Shown here: positions 29,482 through 38,239 of the stretch, piece after piece
Position numbering within the stretch: position 1 is the first letter of the stretch
Layout: every line of letters begins with the position of its first letter
DNA from: Dactylosporangium vinaceum
GTDB lineage: Bacteria; Actinomycetota; Actinomycetes; Mycobacteriales; Micromonosporaceae
NCBI RefSeq assembly: GCF_019904175.1
Contig: NZ_CP061913.1
Coordinates: forward strand, 1 to 64,000
Direction: 5' to 3'
Length of the DNA stretch: 64,000 nucleotides
Position numbers and translations under genes: made by a program
The notes under the pieces: model-generated
Databases searched by the model: none
Seen by the model: only the letters and a program-made list of their open reading frames with translations
What the model was told of the DNA's origin: nothing

Positions 29482-31242
29482 GTGGATCGGACGTTCCAAG
29501 TTGACCTGCGCGGCATCGTCGACCTGCTCAGTCACCACCTCTATGCGAGCCCCCGGGTCTACGTCCGGGAGCTGCTGCAGAATGCCGTCGATGCGATAAC
29601 GGCCCGGCGCACGGCCGACCCGGCGGCCCCGGCGGCGATCCGGATCGACACGCCCGACGTCACCGGCGACGGCACCCTGCGGGTGCACGACACCGGCGTC
29701 GGGCTGACCGAGGAGCAGGTGCACCAGTTCCTCGCGACGATCGGGCGCAGCTCCAAGCGCGACGACCTCGGGTTCGCCCGGCACGACTTCCTCGGCCAGT
29801 TCGGGATCGGGCTGCTGTCCTGTTTCCTCGTCGCCGACGAGATCCGGGTGCTGACCCGGGCCGAGGGCGGGCCGGCCGTGCTGTGGCGCGGCTATGCCGA
29901 CGGCCGATACAGCGTGCAGACGGAAGACCAGCACCGCGCCGAGGTCGGCACGTCGGTGACGCTCGTGCCGCGCCGCGACGCCGAGGAGTGGCTGCGCCGC
30001 CCCACAGTCGTCGAGCTGGCGTCGCTCTACGGGTCAATGCTGCCCTTCCGGGTCGAGGTCGCCGGGGTGCCGGTCAGCGGAGACGGGCTTCCGTGGCACA
30101 ACCGGGAGAGGCTCAGCGAATACTGCCGCGAGGTCTTCGGCTTCGTGCCCTTCGACGTCATCGACCTCAAGGTGCCGGAGTCCGGGCTCACCGGGATCGC
30201 GTTCGTGCTGCCCACGCCGGCGAACCCGGCCGCGCGGGCCGGCCACCGGGTGTATCTCAAGCGCATGCTGCTGGCCGAGGGCGCCGAGGGCGTGCTGCCG
30301 CCGTGGGCGTTCTTCGCCCGCTGCGTGATCGACACCAGCGAGCTGCGGCCGACCGCCAGCCGTGAGGCGCTCTACGAGGACTCGCTGCTGGAGGCGACCC
30401 GCGAGGCGCTCGGCGACCAGCTGCGGGGTTGGCTGATGAAGCTGGCCGGGCGCAGCCCGCGGCGGCTCGGCGAGTTCCTCGACGTGCACCACCTCGGCGT
30501 CAAGGCCCTGGCCATGCACGACGACGAGATGCTGCGGCTCGTCGAGCGCTGGTGGCCGATGGAGACCAACGCGGGCCGGATGACGCTCGCCGACTTCCGG
30601 GCCCAGCACGGCCTGATCCGCTACTCCGCCCAGCTCGACGAGTTCCGCCAGATCGGCGCGGTCGCGGCGGCGCAGGGCATGGCGCTCGTCAACGCCGGCT
30701 ACATCTACGACACCGAGATCATCGAGCGGCTGCCGCAGGTCGAGCCGGGCGCGCTCATCGAGCGGGTCGAGCCGGGCGACCTGAGCACCGCCTTCGACGT
30801 GCTCGAGCCCGAGGTCGAGCTGGCCAAGCGGCCCTTCGTGCAGCTGGCCCAGCGCGCGCTCGACCGCCTCGGCTGCGAGGTCGTGCTGCGCGCGTTCGAC
30901 CCGGCCGGCGTGCCGGCGATGTACCTGACCAGCCGCTCGGCGACGTTCGCGGCCGAGCTGCGGGCCACCCGCGAGCGCGTCGACGACGTGTGGGCCGACG
31001 TGCTCGACGCCCTGGCCCGCACCGACGAGCAGGACCGCTCCCAGCTGGTGCTCAACTACCGCAACCCGCTCGTGCGGCGGGTCACCGAGATCCCCGACCC
31101 AGACCTCGTCCGGCTCGCGGTCGAGGGGCTCTACGGCCAGGCTCTGCTGCTCGGCCACCATCCGCTGCGGCCGGCCGACGCCGCGCTGCTCAACGGCTCA
31201 TTCCTGGGCCTGCTCAACAAGGCGGTCGGACATGAAGAGTGA
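29482..31242 (+). CDS. HSP90 family ATP-binding protein (HtpG-like, divergent)
   Basis: A 586 aa GHKL ATPase with HSP90 layout. The N-box is ELLQNAVDAITAR near residue 30. G1 is HDTGVGLTEEQ near 70 and G2 is FLGQFGIGLLSCFLVAD near 105. The middle domain has RVYLKRMLLAEGAEGVLPPW and the HtpG-like CVIDTSELRPTASREALYED near 280-300. The C-terminal third is divergent from HtpG and the length is slightly short. Its stop overlaps the start of the TPR gene by 11 nt, so both proteins are made together. I infer a specialised chaperone with a dedicated TPR partner; clients are unknown. Confidence 0.88.
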   Translation: MDRTFQVDLRGIVDLLSHHLYASPRVYVRELLQNAVDAITARRTADPAAPAAIRIDTPDVTGDGTLRVHDTGVGLTEEQVHQFLATIGRSSKRDDLGFARHDFLGQFGIGLLSCFLVADEIRVLTRAEGGPAVLWRGYADGRYSVQTEDQHRAEVGTSVTLVPRRDAEEWLRRPTVVELASLYGSMLPFRVEVAGVPVSGDGLPWHNRERLSEYCREVFGFVPFDVIDLKVPESGLTGIAFVLPTPANPAARAGHRVYLKRMLLAEGAEGVLPPWAFFARCVIDTSELRPTASREALYEDSLLEATREALGDQLRGWLMKLAGRSPRRLGEFLDVHHLGVKALAMHDDEMLRLVERWWPMETNAGRMTLADFRAQHGLIRYSAQLDEFRQIGAVAAAQGMALVNAGYIYDTEIIERLPQVEPGALIERVEPGDLSTAFDVLEPEVELAKRPFVQLAQRALDRLGCEVVLRAFDPAGVPAMYLTSRSATFAAELRATRERVDDVWADVLDALARTDEQDRSQLVLNYRNPLVRRVTEIPDPDLVRLAVEGLYGQALLLGHHPLRPADAALLNGSFLGLLNKAVGHEE

Positions 31243-34024
31243 AGACGAGCTGTGGACGCTGCTGCGCGAGGCCTACCAGATGCCCTACGGCGGGGCCCAG
31301 ATCGCGCTCGTCGAGCAGGTCATGGCCCACGCCGACGCCGGCGGGCACGACGAGCTGCGGCTGGCCTCGCGGCTGTTCGCGACGACCGCCTACGTGCACG
31401 GCGGCGAGACGGCCAAGTCGTTCGTGACGTTCTCGTGGTGCCGCTCGGAGTACGACGCCCACCCGGAGCGCTTCGACGAGCAGGACGAGCACCTGCTCCT
31501 CTGGCACTTCAAATACATGGTCAACGGCCTGCTGAAGTTTCCCGCCGTGCCGCTCGGGCGCACCTATGACGTGCTCGACGACATGGAGCGCCGGTTCCGG
31601 GCCGGCGGGCACAGCCTGCACGCCGTCTACGCGCACCGCTACCAGGTCGCCGAGCACGTCGGCGACGCGGCGGCGGCCGACGACTGGTATGCGAAGTGGA
31701 GCGCGGCGCCCCGCGACCACAACAGCGACTGCGCCGGCTGCGACCCCGGCGCGAAGGTCGACCACCTGGTCAGCCGGGGCCGCGACGACGAGGCGGTGGC
31801 GATGGCCGCGCCGGTCCTCGCCGGCCGGCTCACCTGCGTGGAGCAGCCGCAGTCGATCCTGACGTCGCTGATGGTGCCGTATGTGCGGACCGGGCGGCTG
31901 ACCGAGGCGGCCGACGCGCACCGGCAGGCGTATCGGAAGCTGCGCGGCAACCTCGCCGACATGCAGACCGTGGCCGACCACATCGAGTTCTGCGCGCGGA
32001 CCGGCAACGAGACCCGGGGCCTGGAGATGGTCCAGCGGCACCTGCCGTGGCTCGAGCGCTCGCCCAGCCCGCAGGCCGAGATGTGGTTCGCCGCCGCCTC
32101 GGCCCTGCTGCTCGGCCGGCTCGACCGTGGGCTGCCGCTCGGGGATTCGACAGCCGGTGAGCTCGGCGACCGGCTCGCCGCCCGGGCCCGCGACTGGGCC
32201 GCCAAGTTCGACGAGCGCAACGGCTCGGCCGCGGTCTCCGGCCGGATCGAGGCGCTGCTGGCCGCGCCGCCGCTCGTCGAGCAGCTGCCGCTGAGCGCCG
32301 TGGCCCGGCAGAAGACGCCGGCCACGGTGCGCCCGGAGCCGGTCGAGGAGCTGCCGGCCGAGGCCGGGGCGCTCATGGACCGGGCCTGGGCGCTGTATCA
32401 CGAGCATCGGATCGAGGCCGCCGCAGCCGCGTTCGCGCGCTTCGACGAGCTGCACCCCGAGCCGCCGGCCGAGCTGGGCGTGCGCCGCCTCGACGGCCGG
32501 GCCCGGCTCGCCGCCATCCGCGACGACGGCGGACCCGAGGCCGAGGGCCTGTTCCGAGCGACGGCGGAGGCCCACCGGGCGCTCGGCCACGAGCTCAAGG
32601 CGCTGGGCGCCGAGTCCCGCGCCGTGCTCTCCCGTCAGGCCGATGAGCAGATGCTGGCCGACCTCCTCGCGCTTACCGAGCGCATCCTGGCCCACCCGGA
32701 GGCCGCGCACGACGCCGACGTGCGGGCCGAGGCGCGGATGCGGGCCGAGTCGGCGTACCTGCGGCTGGAGCGGCCGGACGAGGCGCTGGCCGCCGTCGAG
32801 GCCGCGCTCGCCGAGAAGCCGGCCCGGGCCACCCTGCGGGCCGAGCTGGAGGCCCGGCGGGCTCGGCTCCTGCTGATGCTCGACCGGCACGAGGAGGCGG
32901 TCGCGGCCGGCGACGAGGCGCTGCGGCTATACGCGGAGCTGGGCTCCCCGCCCGCGGCGGCGATCCCGGCTCTCGTCCGGGCCCACGCGCTTGGCAACCT
33001 CGAGCGCTTCGACGACGCCACAGCGGGCTTCAGTCAGGCGCTCGGGCTCGCCAACGAGCGCATGTACCGGCTCTCCGCCCTCGTCGGCCGGGCCCGCTCC
33101 CGGCTCGCCGCCGAGCACCCCGCCGACGCGATCGACGACCTGGTCGAGGCCGTGGCCGACCACGTGGCCCACGGCGAGGACAGTCCGGCCGCGCTGCTGC
33201 GATACGACCTGGCCGCCGCCTACTACCGGGCCGACCAGCCCGGCGACGCGGCCGAGGCGGCGGAGAGCGCCATCGACGCCCTCGACCGGGCCGGCGCGCA
33301 GGAGCAGGCCGACCAGACCCGATACCTGCTGTCCCGGGTCTACCGCGAGCTGGGCGAGCTGGATCTGGCGCTCGGCCTGCTGGACACGCTCGCGACGAAC
33401 CTGGACGGGTTCGACAACCTGCCCGCGCGCGGCCGGATGCTGCAGGAGGCGGCCCAGCTGCTCTACGAGGCCGACCGGGACGCGCAGGCGGCGGACCGGT
33501 TCGCGGCCGCGGCGGAGGCCTACCGGGCGGCCGGAGACATCCAGTCCGAGATGTTCACCCGGCGCCTGCGGGCCCTGTCGCTGCGCTGGGCCGGTGATGT
33601 GCCGGGCTCACTGAGCGCCCTGGCCGAGGCCGACGCGCTGTCCCGCTCGCTCGACGCCACCGTCGATCCGGCCGAGCCCTGGCTGGTGTGGCAGCGCGCG
33701 ATGCTCGACTGCGACGCGGCCCGCGTCCACATCGGGGCGGGGAGCCTCGACGAGGCGGCCACCCGATCGGCGAGCGCGGCCGACGCGCTCCGGGCGATCG
33801 GCTCGCTCAGCGAGGCGCTCGACGCCGACTTCCTGCACGCCGAGGCGCTGATGCGGGCCGGGGACCCGGCCGCGGCCGAGGCGCGGCTGCGGTCGGTGCT
33901 CGGGGCGGTGCCCCGCGGATCGCAGCTTGAGCACAACTCGGCCTGGATGCTTGCCGAGTCGCTGGAGGCCCAGGGGCGCTCCGAGGAGGCCGAGGAGATC
34001 AGGGCGCAGTATTTGCAGCAGTGA
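31232..34024 (+). CDS. Large tetratricopeptide-repeat protein, partner of the HSP90-like protein
   Basis: 930 aa, soluble, almost wholly alpha-helical. TPR-like A/G/Y/A repeats run throughout, for example RYDLAAAYYRADQPGDAAEAAESAI, TRYLLSRVYRELGELDLALGLL and LEAARARLLLMLDRHEEAVAAGDEAL-type units in the C-terminal two thirds. The N-terminal 330 residues carry a CAGCDPGA motif and fewer clear repeats. No catalytic domain is visible. The overlapping start (ATG 31232) shows coupling to the HSP90-like gene, and TPR proteins are known HSP90 co-chaperones in eukaryotes; the link here is inference. Confidence 0.85.
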   Translation: MKSEDELWTLLREAYQMPYGGAQIALVEQVMAHADAGGHDELRLASRLFATTAYVHGGETAKSFVTFSWCRSEYDAHPERFDEQDEHLLLWHFKYMVNGLLKFPAVPLGRTYDVLDDMERRFRAGGHSLHAVYAHRYQVAEHVGDAAAADDWYAKWSAAPRDHNSDCAGCDPGAKVDHLVSRGRDDEAVAMAAPVLAGRLTCVEQPQSILTSLMVPYVRTGRLTEAADAHRQAYRKLRGNLADMQTVADHIEFCARTGNETRGLEMVQRHLPWLERSPSPQAEMWFAAASALLLGRLDRGLPLGDSTAGELGDRLAARARDWAAKFDERNGSAAVSGRIEALLAAPPLVEQLPLSAVARQKTPATVRPEPVEELPAEAGALMDRAWALYHEHRIEAAAAAFARFDELHPEPPAELGVRRLDGRARLAAIRDDGGPEAEGLFRATAEAHRALGHELKALGAESRAVLSRQADEQMLADLLALTERILAHPEAAHDADVRAEARMRAESAYLRLERPDEALAAVEAALAEKPARATLRAELEARRARLLLMLDRHEEAVAAGDEALRLYAELGSPPAAAIPALVRAHALGNLERFDDATAGFSQALGLANERMYRLSALVGRARSRLAAEHPADAIDDLVEAVADHVAHGEDSPAALLRYDLAAAYYRADQPGDAAEAAESAIDALDRAGAQEQADQTRYLLSRVYRELGELDLALGLLDTLATNLDGFDNLPARGRMLQEAAQLLYEADRDAQAADRFAAAAEAYRAAGDIQSEMFTRRLRALSLRWAGDVPGSLSALAEADALSRSLDATVDPAEPWLVWQRAMLDCDAARVHIGAGSLDEAATRSASAADALRAIGSLSEALDADFLHAEALMRAGDPAAAEARLRSVLGAVPRGSQLEHNSAWMLAESLEAQGRSEEAEEIRAQYLQQ

Positions 34025-34047
34025 CGAACTTGCCGCAGTGACGAACT

Positions 34048-34061
34048 TAACGCTCGTTCAG
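34048..34061. promoter_or_regulatory. Candidate operator upstream of the tetR gene
   Basis: TAACGCTCGTTCAG lies 32 bp before the tetR start and differs by one base from TAACGATCGTTCAG, the arm of the large palindrome ahead of the carboxyltransferase gene at 40.3 kb. The shared AACG-NN-CGTT core is palindromic. Autoregulation by the neighbouring TetR protein is inferred. Confidence 0.6.
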
Positions 34062-34093
34062 TAGCGGGCTTGACATGCAGTTAGGCTTTCCCC

Positions 34094-34738
34094 ATGACGC
34101 TGGAACGGCAAGCCGTACGACCGCCCGCTCAGTCCCGGGGTGCCGGGCCGGCCGGCGCACCGGCCGGTCAGCAGCCGCGGCGGCGGTCCCGGCGGGACGA
34201 GATTCTCGAGATCGCCGTGGGGCTGTTCGCGGCCCGCGGCTATCACGGCGTCTCCATGGACGACATCGGTGCCGCGGCCGGCGTGACCGGCCCCGCGCTC
34301 TATCACCACTTCGCCGGGAAAGAGGCGATGCTCGCCGCGGCCCTCATCCCGGTCAGCGAGCAGCTGCTCGCCGGGGGCAAGGCGCACATCGCCGAGGCCG
34401 GTGACGACCCGCGCACCGCGCTTGCCGCGCTCGTCGACTTCCACGTCGAGTTCGCGCTGGCCAATCCGGCCGTCATCGCCCTGCACCTGCACGAGCTCGA
34501 CCGGCTGCCGGAGGAGCCGCGGCGGCAGATCCGGCGGCTGCAGCGCCTCTACGTCGAGGAGTGGGTCAACACCCTCACCGCGCTGCGGGCCGGCGAGCTG
34601 AACGACGGCGAGGCCCGGGTGCTGGCGCACGCGGCGTTCGGTCTCATGAACTCGACGCCGTTCCTCGGCGGCGAGGTCGACCGCACGCGCCGCGCCGAGC
34701 TGCTCCGCGCGGCGACGCTTTCCGCACTGCAGGGATAA
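34094..34738 (+). CDS. TetR family transcriptional regulator
   Basis: A 214 aa repressor. After a 32-residue Pro/Arg-rich lead, the TetR HTH spans about residues 34-80: RRDEILEIAVGLFAARGYHG, VSMDDIGAAAGVTGPALYHHFAGKEAML. The C-terminal domain (about 90-214) would bind an inducer, plausibly an acyl-CoA given the genes that follow. An AACG-NN-CGTT site lies upstream and a larger version sits ahead of the carboxyltransferase gene, pointing to control of the acyl-CoA catabolic cluster. Confidence 0.93.
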   Translation: MTLERQAVRPPAQSRGAGPAGAPAGQQPRRRSRRDEILEIAVGLFAARGYHGVSMDDIGAAAGVTGPALYHHFAGKEAMLAAALIPVSEQLLAGGKAHIAEAGDDPRTALAALVDFHVEFALANPAVIALHLHELDRLPEEPRRQIRRLQRLYVEEWVNTLTALRAGELNDGEARVLAHAAFGLMNSTPFLGGEVDRTRRAELLRAATLSALQG

Positions 34739-34774
34739 ATCCTCGTCTTTCGACGCGACCTGGGGAAACCCTGT

Positions 34775-34817
34775 TATCCACAGGCTCGCCACCTTCCTTT
34801 CCACAGAGTTATCCACA
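34775..34817 (+). promoter_or_regulatory. Two perfect DnaA boxes at the biotin carboxylase start
   Basis: TTATCCACA occurs at 34775-34783 and again at 34809-34817, with a degenerate CTTCCACAG at 34798. The second box runs directly into the GGAG ribosome-binding sequence of the gene starting at 34832. The rest of this 93-bp gap (for example CTGGGGAAACC) also looks like oriC sequence. Box identity is certain; DnaA binding here is inferred. Confidence 0.75.
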
Positions 34818-34831
34818 GGAGAGTCGACTCA

Positions 34832-36169
34832 ATGTTGAGTTCGCTGCTCGTGGCGAATCGGGGGGAGATCGCCCGCCGGGTGATCCGGACCGCGAATCGC
34901 CTGGGGATCCGGACCATCGCCGTGCACTCCGAAGCCGACGCCGATCTGCCGTTCGTGCGCGAGGCCGCCGAGGCGGTGCCCATCGGGCCGGCCAACCCGG
35001 CGCAGTCGTATCGCAACGCCGAGGCCGTGCTGGCCGCGGCGAAGGCGACAGGGGCCGAGGCGATCCACCCGGGGTACGGGTTCCTGTCGGAGAACGCCGC
35101 GTTCGCCGAGACGGTGCTCGACAACGGACTGATCTGGGTCGGTCCCGGGCCCGCGGCCATCGCGGCGATGGGTGACAAGATCAACGCTCGGAACCTGATG
35201 GCGGCGGCCGGAGTACCCGTGGCGCCGGGAACCCACGACCCGGCGGCGAGCGCGGAGGCCGCCCTCGCGGCCGCCCGGGAGATCGGCTTCCCGGTCATGG
35301 TGAAGGCGGCGGCCGGCGGCGGGGGCATGGGCATGGCGGTCGCCGACGACGCCGACCGGCTGCGCACCGAATACGACAAGGTCCGCGCCTTTGCGGAGCG
35401 GATGTTCGGCGACGGCTCCGTGCTCATCGAGCGCTACTTCCCGCGGGTCCGGCACATCGAGGTACAAATTCTGGGGCTTGCCGATGGGCGGATTGTCGCG
35501 CTCGGCGAGCGGGAGTGCTCCGTGCAGCGACGCAACCAGAAGCTCCTCGAGGAGTCGCCCTCGCCCGCGCTGAGCCCCGAGCAGCGGCGCGACCTGCTCG
35601 CCGCGGCCGTGCGGGCCGGTGAGGCGGTCGCCTACCGCAACGCCGGGACTGTCGAGTGCCTGTTCGACCCGGCCGCGGGGCAGTTCTTCTTCCTGGAGAT
35701 GAACACCCGGCTGCAGGTCGAGCACCCGGTCACCGAGGCCGTCTTCGGCATCGACCTGGTCGAGCAGCAGCTGCGGGTCGCGTCCGGCCTGGCGCCGACG
35801 TTCGACCCGGAGGCGCTCGCGGTCACGGGGCACGCCATCGAGGTGCGGGTCAACGCCGAGGACCCGAAGCGGTTCCTGCCGGGCCCGGGGGCGATCGCGA
35901 CCTGGACCGAGCCGACCGGTGACGGGGTGCGGGTCGACGCCGGGTACACGGCCGGCAACACTGTCACCCCGCACTACGACTCGCTCATGGCCAAGCTGAT
36001 CGTGCACGGCCCGGACCGGGCCGCGGCGATCGCGAAGCTGCGGACCGCGGTGCAGGACTTCGCCGTCGCCGGGCCGAAGGTGAACCTCCCGTTCTTCGCC
36101 GAACTGCTGGACAACCCCGAGTTCCTCTCCGGCGACTACGACACCGGCATTGTGGGGCGAATGCGATGA
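34832..36169 (+). CDS. Acyl-CoA carboxylase, biotin carboxylase subunit (no carrier domain)
   Basis: Carboxylates biotin at the expense of ATP. The 445 aa product has the full biotin carboxylase fold: LLVANRGEIARRVIRTANRLG, IHPGYGFLSENAAFAE, the ATP-grasp glycine loop AAAGGGGMGMAV near 162-173, HIEVQILG, and EMNTRLQVEHPVTE. It stops at GIVGRMR, without the biotinyl (MKM) domain that 3-methylcrotonyl- or propionyl-CoA carboxylase alpha subunits usually carry. No BCCP gene is seen nearby, so the biotin carrier must be encoded elsewhere. The stop overlaps the HMG-CoA lyase start by 4 nt. DnaA boxes lie at its 5' edge. Confidence 0.93.
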   Translation: MLSSLLVANRGEIARRVIRTANRLGIRTIAVHSEADADLPFVREAAEAVPIGPANPAQSYRNAEAVLAAAKATGAEAIHPGYGFLSENAAFAETVLDNGLIWVGPGPAAIAAMGDKINARNLMAAAGVPVAPGTHDPAASAEAALAAAREIGFPVMVKAAAGGGGMGMAVADDADRLRTEYDKVRAFAERMFGDGSVLIERYFPRVRHIEVQILGLADGRIVALGERECSVQRRNQKLLEESPSPALSPEQRRDLLAAAVRAGEAVAYRNAGTVECLFDPAAGQFFFLEMNTRLQVEHPVTEAVFGIDLVEQQLRVASGLAPTFDPEALAVTGHAIEVRVNAEDPKRFLPGPGAIATWTEPTGDGVRVDAGYTAGNTVTPHYDSLMAKLIVHGPDRAAAIAKLRTAVQDFAVAGPKVNLPFFAELLDNPEFLSGDYDTGIVGRMR

Positions 36170-37059
36170 CGGCGCTCTCCATCCGCGAGGTCGGCCCCCG
36201 CGACGGGCTCCAGAACGAGGACCCGGTCCCCGCCGACGCCAAGGTCCGGCTGCTCGACGCGCTGTCCGGGACCGGCGTCGGGCGCATCGAGGCGGTCTCG
36301 TTCGTCCACCCGAAGGCGATCCCGCAGATGGCCGACGCCGACGAGGTGTGGGCCAGGGCGAAGAAGAACCCGCTCGTCCGGTACTCCGCGCTGGTGCCCA
36401 ACACCAAGGGCGCGCAGCGGGCCGTCGCGGCCGGCTTCACCGAGATCGAGGTGGTCGTCTCGGCGTCGGACACGCACAACCGGCGCAACGTCAACCGCTC
36501 GACCGACGAGTCCCTGGACGACATCGCCGGCCTGATCGACCTGCTGCACGGCGCGGGCGCGAGCGCCGAGGTGATCATCGCGACCAGCTTCGGCTGCCCG
36601 TTCGAGGGCGACGTCGACCCGCGCCGGGTGGCCGGGATCGTCGACCGGGTGGTGGCCGACGGGGCCGACCGGGTCGCGTTCGGCGACACCACCGGGATGG
36701 GCACGCCCCGGCGGGTCGAGGACGTCGTCGGGCCGGTGCGCGACAGGCACCCCGACCTGCCGCTGCTGCTGCACTTCCACAACACGCGGGGCACCGCACT
36801 GGCGAACATCCTGACCGCGCTGCGCCTCGGCGTCACCGAGTTCGACGCGAGCATCGGCGGGCTCGGCGGGTGCCCGTACGCGCCCGGAGCCACCGGCAAC
36901 GTGGCCACCGAAGAGGTGGTGCACATGCTCGAGGACATGGGCTACGACACCGGAATCGACCTGAAAGCGCTGCTCGAGGCGGGCCGGCTGGCCCAGGAGA
37001 TCGTGGGCCGGGAGCTGCCGTCGGGAGTACTGAAGGCCGGGCCGCGCATTCCCCTGTGA
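36166..37059 (+). CDS. mvaB: Hydroxymethylglutaryl-CoA lyase
   Basis: Cleaves HMG-CoA to acetoacetate and acetyl-CoA, the last step of leucine degradation. The 297 aa TIM-barrel has IREVGPRDGLQNE at the N-terminus, EAVSFVHPKAIPQMADADEV, LHFHNTRGTALAN (metal His pair), and the active-site loop segment GIGGLGGCPYAPGATGNVATE (here SIGGLGGCPYAPG) with its cysteine. It is coupled to the biotin carboxylase gene. The carboxyltransferase and acyl-CoA dehydrogenase genes of the same pathway lie 3.3 kb downstream. Confidence 0.94.
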   Translation: MTALSIREVGPRDGLQNEDPVPADAKVRLLDALSGTGVGRIEAVSFVHPKAIPQMADADEVWARAKKNPLVRYSALVPNTKGAQRAVAAGFTEIEVVVSASDTHNRRNVNRSTDESLDDIAGLIDLLHGAGASAEVIIATSFGCPFEGDVDPRRVAGIVDRVVADGADRVAFGDTTGMGTPRRVEDVVGPVRDRHPDLPLLLHFHNTRGTALANILTALRLGVTEFDASIGGLGGCPYAPGATGNVATEEVVHMLEDMGYDTGIDLKALLEAGRLAQEIVGRELPSGVLKAGPRIPL

Positions 37060-37169
37060 GGCTTGTGTCCGATTCGTCCGTGTCCCCGGCCCAGGCTGTT
37101 CGTTGCTCAGTACGGAAAGAGTCATATGTGGGGCGTATGCCCGACATTGAACCGTACTGAGGGGGTGAC

Positions 37170-38126
37170 ATGGCCGCGTCGAAGCCTTCGCAGCCGGCCG
37201 TGTCCCGCTGCGCGAAGTGGACTGTGCGTGGGCTGATCGTCGCCGGTGTCGCCGGTGTCGCCTGGCTCATGTCGGCCGCGGCGGCGCACGCCTCCGGCAC
37301 GGAGATCTCTGACCAGCCCGCGCTGCTCGCCCCGGTGACCAACCTGCTCATCGGCGACAGCGGCGTGCGGCACACCGGCATGAGCGGCGACCAGCCGCGG
37401 GTCTTCCAGCACCGACCGGACCGGCAGCCGCCGGCTCTGGACCGCCGGCGCGGTGACCTGCTGACCAGCACCGTGTTCACGGTGCTGAGCCCCGTGGCGA
37501 AGGCCGCCGCACCCGTGACCGGTACGGTCACCGGGGCCGTGACCGGGACCGTGCACCGGACGGTGACACTCACGAAAGCGCCGGTCCAGACCGTGGACCG
37601 CCACCGCTCGGCGTCGGCTGACGCGTCGAGCGCCAAGCACGCGAGCAAGAAGAGGCCGGCACAGGCCGGTATCACCCGGACCCACCACCACCGGACGCAG
37701 GAGCCGGCCGTCCAGGCCGTGCCGGTCCGCGCAGGGTCCAGCGGCGACGTGACCGCTGCGGCGACCGGCACCACCCGTGCCGGCGTCGACACGGTCGCCG
37801 CCGCCCGGGCCGCCGCCCGCCTCCGCGCCCTCAGGGTGGCCGAGGCGCTGGACGGCGCGTCCGCCAGGCCGGTCGTGAACCGGAACATTGCGCAGGGTGC
37901 GAACCACGTGCCGCTGCTGCCCCGGCCCGCACCCATGCCGGCACCGCCGGCGGCCGGCCTCGCCACCGGGGTACCGAGCTCAGGCTCGGGCCTCAACCAC
38001 GAGGGCGCCGCCGTGCTGCCCGCCGCACCGGCCGGCACGAAGGTACTGACCTTCCGGCCGGACGCGGTCGAGGACGTCGAACTGCGGCTGCTAGCAGCCG
38101 AGAGGCCGACAGTCTCACCCGACTGA
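37170..38126 (+). CDS. Secreted or membrane-tethered, low-complexity basic protein
   Basis: 318 aa; I recognise no domain. A signal-like N-terminus (GLIVAGVAGVAWLMSAAAAHA) ends near residue 42 with an AHA cleavage motif. The mature part is rich in Ala, Thr, Pro, Arg and His, with a TGTVTGAVTGTVHRTVTL run near 115-135 and a histidine cluster (RTHHHRT). Composition suggests a disordered, positively charged exported protein. GGGGG before the ATG supports the start. It stands just upstream of the chaplin-like gene, so the two may act together at the cell surface; that is inference. Confidence 0.72.
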   Translation: MAASKPSQPAVSRCAKWTVRGLIVAGVAGVAWLMSAAAAHASGTEISDQPALLAPVTNLLIGDSGVRHTGMSGDQPRVFQHRPDRQPPALDRRRGDLLTSTVFTVLSPVAKAAAPVTGTVTGAVTGTVHRTVTLTKAPVQTVDRHRSASADASSAKHASKKRPAQAGITRTHHHRTQEPAVQAVPVRAGSSGDVTAAATGTTRAGVDTVAAARAAARLRALRVAEALDGASARPVVNRNIAQGANHVPLLPRPAPMPAPPAAGLATGVPSSGSGLNHEGAAVLPAAPAGTKVLTFRPDAVEDVELRLLAAERPTVSPD

Positions 38127-38239
38127 GGCAGTTCCGGCCAGCCGCCGCGACGCGCTGCGGGCCGACGGAACCTGCCTCGGTCCAACGGACCCGCATCGAC
38201 CACATCGCGGCATCTGTAACGAGCAAACAGCAACAACAA

